From NCBI GenBank assembly GCA_034434895.1, contig DAOTYI010000072.1, positions 1 to 8,912 on the forward strand: 8,912 nt of DNA, in the 5' to 3' direction. The notes beneath the pieces were generated by a model. That model had not been told where the DNA came from, did not search any database, and was given only the letters and a program-made list of their open reading frames with translations. Of this stretch, positions 1 to 7,097 are shown one piece after another (position 1 is the stretch's first letter; every line of letters starts with the position of its first letter). The DNA is from DAOTXL01 sp034434895. GTDB taxonomy: Bacteria; Chloroflexota; Anaerolineae; JAAYZQ01. A program made the translations under genes and the position numbers.

Positions 1-69
1 GGTGGGAGGGGGCGTCGCGGTGGCGGGTGGGTCAGGCGTTGCCGTGTCGGTGGGAGAGGGCGTCGCGGT
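1..69 (-). repeat. Near-identical 21-bp repeats in the kinase Thr/Pro tail
   Basis: Bases 1-21 and 49-69 match at 20 of 21 positions with a 48-base (16-codon) offset. They encode similar Thr-Ala-Thr-Pro-rich stretches of the kinase's extracellular linker. The linker has probably grown by in-frame duplication, and the window edge cuts the array. It is coding sequence and not a separate element. Confidence 0.6.
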
Positions 70-1170
70 ATCGGTCGGGGTGTTGGTCACGACGACGACC
101 AGGGGAGGGGTGGTCGGTGTTGGGAGCGGCGTGTCGGTCACCTGTTGGATCACGATCTGGGTCGGCAACGGCGTTGGGACGGTCCCTCTGCTCTCTTTGT
201 AGAGGAAGATGGCCAGGATCACAACCATGAGCACTGCTGCACCGACCAGACCGATGATCAGGCCCGGAGGCACCCGCCGCGCTTTTGCCGCCGGCGCGAT
301 GAGGGTGGCGTCCCTGGAGGGGATGGGCGTCGCCGTGACCGGCACCCAGGTCGGGACTGCACTCTGTTCCCGAAGCGCGGCCAGCATCTCCGCCGGTGTC
401 TGGAACCGCCCGGCCGGGTCTTTGGCGACGGCCCGGAAGATGACCGCCTCCAGCCAGGGTGGGACATCGGGGCGCGCTGGTCTGATGAGGGGCGGATCGC
501 TTTCGATCTGCTGGCGGAGGATGGCCCACGGGTTATCGGCGTCGAACGGCGGCCGCCCGACGAGCATTTCGTACAGGACCAACCCCAGGGAGTACAGATC
601 GGAGCGGATGTCGGTCCCAAAGCCACGGGCCATTTCGGGCGAAATGTAGCGGGGGGTGCCCATAAAGGTGCCGGTCTGCGTCAGGCCTACCTGGGACTCC
701 ATGCGGGCGATGCCAAAGTCCATGATCTTGACCGTGCCCTCAGGCGTGATCATCAGGTTGGCCGGTTTGATGTCACGATGGACCACGCCGGCCTGATGGG
801 CAGCCTCCAATCCGGCGCAGGCCTGTTCGGCATAGGAGATCGCCTCCTGGACAGACAGCCGGCCCCGACGGGCAATCACCTCGTTCAGGGTCAGACCTTC
901 GACAAACTCCATGACCAGAAAGTGCAGGCCCTCTTCGATGCCGTGGTCGAGGATGCGGACCACGTTGGGGTGTCTGAGGCGCTCGGCCAGGCTCGCTTCG
1001 CGGCGGAAACGCTCCACATACCGGGGATCGGAGGTATATTGCTGGTTGAGGACCTTGATGGCGACAATTTCATTGGTGTCCATGTTACGGCCCAGGTAGA
1101 CGGTGGCAAAGCCTCCGCTCCCCACCTCATCGTAGATCTTGTACTTGCCCTTGACGACCCGGCCGATCAT
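1..1170 (-). CDS. Membrane-anchored Ser/Thr protein kinase (PknB-like), 3' end missing
   Basis: Hanks-type eukaryotic-like protein kinase that phosphorylates Ser/Thr on target proteins. 390 codons are visible, running off the left edge. The kinase domain spans about residues 10-268: Gly-rich loop GSGGFATV (17-24), ATP-anchoring Lys39 in VAIK, catalytic HRD (131-133) followed by IKPAN, metal-binding DFG (151-153), GTPRYISPE (171-179) at the end of the activation segment, and SDLYSLG in helix F. A juxtamembrane segment leads to one transmembrane helix (about 303-324). After it comes an outside tail rich in Pro and Thr (about 330 to the edge). Sensor domains such as PASTA would lie beyond the window, so the ligand is unknown. 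The ATG start is supported by AGGAGG at 1175-1180, four bases upstream. It is transcribed divergently from the tRNA genes. All core catalytic residues are present, so it is probably active. Confidence 0.95.
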   Translation of the reverse strand, partial: MIGRVVKGKYKIYDEVGSGGFATVYLGRNMDTNEIVAIKVLNQQYTSDPRYVERFRREASLAERLRHPNVVRILDHGIEEGLHFLVMEFVEGLTLNEVIARRGRLSVQEAISYAEQACAGLEAAHQAGVVHRDIKPANLMITPEGTVKIMDFGIARMESQVGLTQTGTFMGTPRYISPEMARGFGTDIRSDLYSLGLVLYEMLVGRPPFDADNPWAILRQQIESDPPLIRPARPDVPPWLEAVIFRAVAKDPAGRFQTPAEMLAALREQSAVPTWVPVTATPIPSRDATLIAPAAKARRVPPGLIIGLVGAAVLMVVILAIFLYKESRGTVPTPLPTQIVIQQVTDTPLPTPTTPPLVVVVTNTPTDTATPSPTDTATPDPPATATPPPT

Positions 1171-1217
1171 GCCCCCTCCTGTCCGTGTCGGCGTGGTACA
1201 GACCTGCCTGTGCTATC

Positions 1218-1246
1218 AGTATACTCCCTTTTCACCGATCCTGCAA
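1218..1246 (-). promoter_or_regulatory. Putative sigma-70 promoter of the kinase gene
   Basis: On the minus strand, a -10 of TATACT (1218-1223, 5 of 6 to consensus) sits 17 bases from a weak -35 of TTGCAG (1241-1246, 3 of 6). It would start transcription about 40 bases upstream of the kinase ATG. The -10 and spacing are good but the -35 is poor. Confidence 0.5.
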
Positions 1247-1298
1247 GGTTGCCGCCGGAAAGTGCCAGGTCCTTTCCGGTTTCCAGGCCCGATCATTT

Positions 1299-1327
1299 TT
1301 GACAATTGCGCCGTTTTGGGCTATACT
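1299..1327 (+). promoter_or_regulatory. Strong sigma-70 promoter of the tRNA-Ala genes
   Basis: A perfect -35 TTGACA (1299-1304), a 17-base spacer and -10 TATACT (1322-1327, 5 of 6). The predicted start near 1334 leaves a leader of about 14 bases before the first tRNA, as expected for a stable-RNA promoter. No other promoter is apparent between here and leuS. Confidence 0.85.
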
Positions 1328-1347
1328 AGATTTCGCCCCAGGGTCGG

Positions 1348-1422
<75 letters not shown>

Positions 1423-1440
1423 TGGCATGAAAAACCGCAT

Positions 1441-1513
1441 GGGCCCGTAGCGCAGTTGGGAGCGCGTCTCAATGGCATTGAGGAGGCCGAGGGTTCGAGT
1501 CCCTCCGGGTCCA
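1441..1513 (+). tRNA. tRNA-Ala (anticodon GGC)
   Basis: A second 73-base cloverleaf starts 20 bases after the first. Acceptor stem GGGCCCG pairs with CGGGTCC, D stem GCGC/GCGC, anticodon stem TCTCA/TGAGG (one T-G wobble) around loop ATGGCAT, T stem GAGGG/CCCTC around TTCGAGT, and A73 at 1513. The anticodon is GGC at 1474-1476, reading GCC and GCU. G3:U70 is present again. The 3' flank is ACCTG, so CCA is not encoded. The short gap and shared promoter indicate co-transcription with tRNA-Ala(CGC). Confidence 0.95.
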
Positions 1514-1528
1514 CCTGAAGAGAGGGTT

Positions 1529-1568
1529 ATGGCAGCCCCCTTCGTCTCTGACGAAGGGGGTTTGCCAT
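1529..1568 (+). terminator. Long hairpin after the tRNA genes, possible terminator or attenuator
   Basis: An 11-bp perfect stem (1536-1546 with 1550-1560) closes on a 3-base TCT loop. It is extended by a further 6-bp stem, ATGGCA (1529-1534) with TGCCAT (1563-1568). Only TTT follows the inner stem, so it lacks a classic long U tract. It probably bounds the tRNA transcript and may stop only part of the transcription before the next gene, whose ATG is 14 bases downstream. Confidence 0.65.
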
Positions 1569-1571
1569 ACC

Positions 1572-1576
1572 AGGAG
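1572..1576 (+). promoter_or_regulatory. Ribosome binding site deciding the hydrolase start
   Basis: AGGAG lies six bases before ATG 1583 and just 3' of the hairpin. It favours this start over the in-frame ATG at 1529 inside the stem. Confidence 0.65.
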
Positions 1577-1582
1577 CAGATC

Positions 1583-2200
1583 ATGGACCGGATCATCGAG
1601 ACCAGATTGGGGCCGATCCAGGCCCACGTGGAAGGCCAGGGCCCGGCTCTCCTGCTGGCCCACGGCTACCACCCCGATAGCACCTGGCGGGTGTGGGAGC
1701 ACAATGTCGCGGCCCTGGCGGAGGCGGGCTTCACGGTTTATGCTCTGGACCTGCTGGGTTATGGCCGGTCGGGCGGCGAGCGGCGGGAGCATCAGCAGCA
1801 GGCGGAGGCCCTGCTGGAGCTGATGGATGCCGAAGGGCTGGAGAGGGCGGCAGTCGGCGGGGTGTCGTGGGGCGGGATGATCGCCCTGGACCTGGCGCTG
1901 ATGGCTCCCCAACGGGTGACATGCCTCCTCCTGGTGGACAGCGCCGGGGCCGGCCACTTTTCCGAGGAGGAACTGGAACGGATCACCTGCCCGACGTTGG
2001 TGGTCTGGGGCGAGGATGATGCCGTCATCCCGCTGGCCAACGCGGCCTGGTTTGGCGCAGCCATCCCCAACTGTCAGGTGGAGGTCATCCCCGGCGTGAC
2101 GGAGCAGGCCGGGGTGCCGCCGTGGGGCGGACACCATCCCATGCGCTTCAAAGCGAAAGAGTTCAACCGCATCGTGACCCGGTTTTTGAAAAGCCTGTAG
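1583..2200 (+). CDS. Compact alpha/beta-fold hydrolase
   Basis: A 205-residue member of the alpha/beta hydrolase superfamily, likely cytoplasmic because no signal peptide is visible. Substrate unknown. Visible landmarks: oxyanion-hole HG (27-28), DLLGYGRSG (56-64), nucleophile elbow GVSWGG with Ser95, acid in GEDDAVIP (Asp145 or Asp146), and catalytic His in GGHHP (184-185). The family often runs 250-300 residues. Here the strand before the acid follows soon after the VDSAGAG segment (118-124), so the cap (lid) domain appears to be missing and the active site should be open. Start chosen at ATG 1583, with AGGAG (1572-1576) six bases upstream. An in-frame ATG at 1529 would add 18 residues but lies at the base of the hairpin. 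It sits 41 bases ahead of leuS on the same strand and is probably co-transcribed with it. Confidence 0.88.
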   Translation: MDRIIETRLGPIQAHVEGQGPALLLAHGYHPDSTWRVWEHNVAALAEAGFTVYALDLLGYGRSGGERREHQQQAEALLELMDAEGLERAAVGGVSWGGMIALDLALMAPQRVTCLLLVDSAGAGHFSEEELERITCPTLVVWGEDDAVIPLANAAWFGAAIPNCQVEVIPGVTEQAGVPPWGGHHPMRFKAKEFNRIVTRFLKSL

Positions 2201-2224
2201 GGCAACTGCTCGCAGTTGCCCTAC
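2197..2224. repeat. Perfect 12-bp palindrome spanning the hydrolase stop codon
   Basis: GTAGGGCAACTG (2197-2208), loop CTCG, then its exact complement (2213-2224). The hydrolase TAG stop (2198-2200) lies inside the left arm. No T tract follows, so it is not a typical terminator. It resembles REP-like or other small dispersed palindromes. A 15-base stretch covering its left part (2192-2206) recurs at 6986-7000, which supports a dispersed repeat. As RNA it would form a stable hairpin between the hydrolase and leuS and could affect mRNA stability or coupling. Confidence 0.75.
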
Positions 2225-2241
2225 ATGTAAAGGAAGACAAG

Positions 2242-5040
<2,799 letters not shown>

Positions 5041-5044
5041 GGGG

Positions 5045-5059
5045 CACGGATGACACGGA
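5045..5059. repeat. Short direct repeat CACGGA-TGA-CACGGA
   Basis: Two CACGGA copies (5045-5050 and 5054-5059) separated by TGA begin five bases after the leuS stop. The wording resembles intergenic repeats built on CACGGATGACACGG that I recall from environmental bacterial genomes. It may mark the left end of the repeat-rich gap. Confidence 0.4.
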
Positions 5060-5067
5060 AAAACATG

Positions 5068-5119
5068 GGTTTCCACTTCTCATCCTCCTGCCCCCTTCTC
5101 TCCCCGCTTTGTGGAAACC
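5068..5119. repeat. 9-bp perfect inverted repeat downstream of leuS
   Basis: GGTTTCCAC (5068-5076) pairs exactly with GTGGAAACC (5111-5119) across a 34-base, pyrimidine-rich loop. There is no following T tract, so it is a weak terminator candidate. It is more likely part of the repeat cluster between leuS and the DUF4870 gene. Confidence 0.5.
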
Positions 5120-5235
5120 TCCTGCTGTTTACCGCAGAGACGCAGAGAACGCAGAGGAATCATAAAAAACTCAGCGGCCTCTGCGTCTCTGCGGTGCAAA
5201 CCAGGACTTTTTCAGCAGCCTCTCGAAGCGGGGAG
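5100..5235. repeat. Nested inverted-repeat (foldback) element with 17-bp inner arms
   Basis: The core is a perfect 17-bp inverted repeat, ACCGCAGAGACGCAGAG (5131-5147) with its complement (5179-5195), around an A-rich 31-base centre. The left arm also carries tandem GCAGAG units. Further out, CTGCTG (5122-5127) mirrors CAGCAG (5213-5218), and CTCCCCGCTT (5100-5109) mirrors AAGCGGGGAG (5226-5235). The arrangement suggests a foldback or MITE-like non-coding element or a degraded dispersed repeat. I see no transposase, no convincing ORF and no clear target-site duplication. Confidence 0.65.
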
Positions 5236-5324
5236 GAGAAAACGAACCCGCAACCCTTTTTGGAAGATGACGTATAGAGGAGCGGACAGGCTCTCCCCTG
5301 GAGTGAGAGCATTCAATCGTCCAG

Positions 5325-5331
5325 AAAGGGG
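5325..5331 (+). promoter_or_regulatory. Ribosome binding site deciding the DUF4870-protein start
   Basis: AAAGGGG lies eight bases before ATG 5340. The earlier in-frame GTG at 5331 overlaps this site, so it is a poor start candidate. Confidence 0.65.
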
Positions 5332-5339
5332 TGATTTCG

Positions 5340-5909
5340 ATGTCGGACATGGCAGGAGTCCTGGAGCCGGAAGCGGTGGAGGAGAAACCCAGGGACGAAA
5401 CCGGGGTGGTGGCCTCACCGCCGGTTTACCTGGGGGTGACCCGCCAGGAGATGACATGGGCGGCACTGGCTCATGCCAGCATCCTGGTCACCGTCCTCCT
5501 GGGGCTGATGACCGGCGGGATTGTAGTCGTCCTGGGTCCCATAATCCCGGCCATTATCTGGTATGCCTACCGTGACCGGTCGGCGTATGTGGTGGATCAG
5601 GCGCGGCAGGCGACCCTCTTTCAGGTGGCGGGGATCGTGGCCATCCTGGCCCTGGCCATCGTGGGCGCGGTGGTGATCACCATCGGTTGGGTGGTCAGCG
5701 GTCTGCTGCTTGTCGTGCTGGTGGGCCTGATCCTGCTGCCGGTGATGCTCATGGTCACGCTGCTGTGGGTGGTCGCTATCGTGGGCCTGCCCATTGCCCA
5801 GATGATCTATGGCTGCTATGCTGCTCTGGAGACCTACAACGGCCGGCCGTTCCGCTACCGCTGGATCGCCGATCTGATTGACCGCTACCTGACGCAGCCC
5901 GGTCCGTAG
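5340..5909 (+). CDS. DUF4870-type multi-pass membrane protein
   Basis: A 189-residue integral membrane protein of unknown function. A charged, Pro/Glu-rich cytoplasmic-looking N-terminus (1-37) precedes a DUF4870-like region. TWAALAHAS (39-47) opens the first hydrophobic span (about 46-77, possibly re-entrant), then YRDRSAYVVDQARQATLFQ (77-95) matches the family's loop of an aromatic, basic residues and QA.....FQ. Two or more hydrophobic helices follow (about 96-133 and 134-160). The C-terminal YNGRPFRYRWI (166-176) resembles the family's NG..fRYP ending. ATG 5340 was chosen from the ribosome site; ATG 5349 is also possible. It is not obviously in an operon: 299 repeat-rich bases separate it from leuS, and it ends at a shared terminator. 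No promoter could be assigned with confidence. Confidence 0.85.
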   Translation: MSDMAGVLEPEAVEEKPRDETGVVASPPVYLGVTRQEMTWAALAHASILVTVLLGLMTGGIVVVLGPIIPAIIWYAYRDRSAYVVDQARQATLFQVAGIVAILALAIVGAVVITIGWVVSGLLLVVLVGLILLPVMLMVTLLWVVAIVGLPIAQMIYGCYAALETYNGRPFRYRWIADLIDRYLTQPGP

Positions 5910-5944
5910 CACCTCCATGCCACCATCGGCCTGTGTTGGGGGGC

Positions 5945-5975
5945 AAAAGGCCTCGTCGTCAAGACGGGGCCTTTT
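5945..5975. terminator. Bidirectional Rho-independent terminator
   Basis: AAAAGGCCTCGTC (5945-5957) pairs with GACGGGGCCTTTT (5963-5975) around a GTCAA loop, with one T-G wobble. The A run on one side and T run on the other give a U tract in both directions. It lies between the DUF4870 gene stop (5909) and the convergent MBL gene stop (5977), and would serve both. Confidence 0.92.
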
Positions 5976-5976
5976 G

Positions 5977-6744
5977 TCAGTTCACCGCCGTCCACTGCCC
6001 CGGTTCAAGCACCCGTACCTCCGTTTCAGGGGCCAGAGAGGAAGCATAGTGGGCGAAGAGGTGAGGAGGACTGCTCAGAAACTCGGCCCGTTCCCACCAG
6101 GCACGAGGGCCGGGATAGCGCAACGAGCCCCAGTGGATCGGCACGACCACGCGGGGGCGGAGGCGGGTCAGGGCCTGGGCAGCCGTCAGAGGGGTCAAAT
6201 GGCCGGGGCCTAAGCGATGGCCATAGCCCCACACCGGCAGGAGAGCCACATCCAGGTCAAAAGCCTGCCCAATCTCCCCCATCCCCTCGAACAGGCCGGT
6301 GTCGCCGGCAAAATACACCGACAACCGGTTGCGCAGCACATAGCCCAAGCAAGAGGTCACAGGGCGGGGCAGCGACAGCAAGGGCCCGTGGTCGGCCGGC
6401 AGGGCGCAGATCTCCACATCCGCGATCTGAAGCCTGTCGCCGGCAACGACCTCGTGGACCTGCACGCCGGCCCATCGTGCCAGATACCGGCCGCTGCCTC
6501 GCGGGGCAATGACCGGGGTGGTGGCGGGCAGTTGTCGCAGGGAAGGCAGGTCGGTGTGGTCGTAGTGCAGGTGAGACAGAAGCACAAGGTCAGGGGGATG
6601 CCCGGCCAGCAGCGGTGGGGCAGGATTGGGCCCGTGGCGTTGCAGAAAAAAGACGCGGTTGCGCAGGATCGGATCGGTCAGGACACGCAGGCGGCCGATC
6701 TCGATCAGGACGGTGGCGTGCCCGATGTAACAGAAATGAGCCAA
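5977..6744 (-). CDS. MBL-fold metal-dependent hydrolase (UlaG/NAPE-PLD-like)
   Basis: A 255-residue metallo-beta-lactamase-fold hydrolase, lactamase_B_2 type, probably cytoplasmic. Substrate unknown; relatives act on phosphodiesters, lactones or phospholipids. The N-terminal IGHATVLIE (7-15) and LTDPIL (22-27) are typical. The metal site is complete: SHLHYDHTD gives His58, His60, Asp62 and His63; His119 lies in ADHGP; Asp148 in AGDTGLF; and His204 in PIHWGS. GPGHLTP (179-185) is another family landmark. The start is TTG at 6744, the only plausible one: an in-frame TAG lies three codons upstream and the first conserved strand begins at once. AGGA sits four bases before it. A consensus promoter lies about 80 bases upstream. 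Transcribed alone, it diverges from the GH18-like gene and converges with the DUF4870 gene. Confidence 0.92.
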   Translation of the reverse strand: MAHFCYIGHATVLIEIGRLRVLTDPILRNRVFFLQRHGPNPAPPLLAGHPPDLVLLSHLHYDHTDLPSLRQLPATTPVIAPRGSGRYLARWAGVQVHEVVAGDRLQIADVEICALPADHGPLLSLPRPVTSCLGYVLRNRLSVYFAGDTGLFEGMGEIGQAFDLDVALLPVWGYGHRLGPGHLTPLTAAQALTRLRPRVVVPIHWGSLRYPGPRAWWERAEFLSSPPHLFAHYASSLAPETEVRVLEPGQWTAVN

Positions 6745-6748
6745 ATTT

Positions 6749-6752
6749 TCCT
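6749..6752 (-). promoter_or_regulatory. Ribosome binding site supporting the TTG start of the MBL gene
   Basis: On the minus strand AGGA is followed by AAAT and then the TTG start codon, a four-base spacing. No ATG or GTG lies in frame between the upstream stop and the first conserved residues, so this site decides the start. Confidence 0.6.
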
Positions 6753-6824
6753 ATCTTTTCTTTATGATTTTGGGCCGATTTCGGAGCGGATGGGTATATC
6801 CCGGACCGGTTCGACACAGCGAAC

Positions 6825-6853
6825 ATTATATCCCCAGCCGGCCCCCCTGTCAA
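6825..6853 (-). promoter_or_regulatory. Full-consensus sigma-70 promoter of the MBL gene
   Basis: On the minus strand, TTGACA (6848-6853), a 17-base spacer and TATAAT (6825-6830) match the sigma-70 consensus at all twelve positions. The predicted start near 6818 leaves a leader of about 74 bases. The leader begins with a small GTTCG/CGAAC hairpin (6809-6824). Confidence 0.88.
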
Positions 6854-6892
6854 TCCCCTTTTGGTACTATCCTCCCCGGTCTCACTCCCCCC

Positions 6893-6928
6893 TGGCAATT
6901 TGCCAAATCGGCCTGCTTATGCTAGAAT
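6893..6928 (+). promoter_or_regulatory. Promoter of the GH18-like gene with an overlapping palindrome
   Basis: The -35 TTGCCA (6900-6905, 5 of 6), 17-base spacer and -10 TAGAAT (6923-6928, 5 of 6) form a good sigma-70 promoter facing the GH18-like gene. The -35 is the right half of the palindrome TGGCAA-T-TTGCCA (6893-6905), which could be a repressor operator. The predicted start near 6935 gives a leader of about 160 bases. Confidence 0.65.
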
Positions 6929-6985
6929 GGCCGCCGTGCTCGCCGCAGTAGAGGAATGAGGACGGAACCGGCATTTCAGAAGAAC

Positions 6986-7000
6986 AGCCTGTAGGGCAAC
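6986..7000 (+). repeat. Partial copy of the 2197-2224 repeat
   Basis: The 15 bases AGCCTGTAGGGCAAC are identical to 2192-2206, which cover the left arm of the perfect palindrome. Here the right arm is missing and GC-rich sequence follows. It lies in the untranslated leader of the GH18-like gene. It is probably a degraded copy of the same dispersed repeat. Confidence 0.5.
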
Positions 7001-7097
7001 CCCGGGCCGGGCTGATGCTGTACAGACCTGGCTGCGGGGTGTTTTCGCTTCTTGAGACAGGCGATTCTGCGAGATGAAAGACAAGGGAGGAAGATCA

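Noticed and set aside
1..180. CRISPR-like array suggested by repeats at the left edge
   Set aside because: The repeats are in frame with the kinase and encode a Thr/Pro linker; there are only two near-identical units and no spacer pattern.
1196..1206. GTACAGACCTG repeated at 7020-7030
   Set aside because: An 11-base match is expected several times by chance in a window of this size, and neither copy is part of a palindrome.
145..1302. 385-codon plus-strand open frame across the kinase
   Set aside because: It is antisense to a kinase with every catalytic motif present, has no ribosome site and shows no domain.
1472..1582. Hydrolase start at ATG 1472 giving a 242-residue protein
   Set aside because: That ATG is inside the anticodon loop of tRNA-Ala(GGC), so translation would run through tRNA and hairpin. 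ATG 1583 has a good ribosome site.
1514..2241. T-box riboswitch controlling leuS
   Set aside because: No T-box consensus, specifier loop or antiterminator/terminator pair was seen before leuS.
5050..5277. 75-codon ORF in the repeat-rich gap after leuS
   Set aside because: No ribosome site, translates inverted-repeat DNA, and has no protein-like features.
6217..6951. 244-codon plus-strand open frame across the MBL gene
   Set aside because: Antisense to a complete MBL-fold gene and crossing its promoter; composition is unlike a protein.
6927..6996. Two tiny ORFs in the leader of the GH18-like gene as leader peptides
   Set aside because: The first ATG overlaps the -10 box, so it precedes the predicted transcription start; the second has no properly spaced ribosome site.
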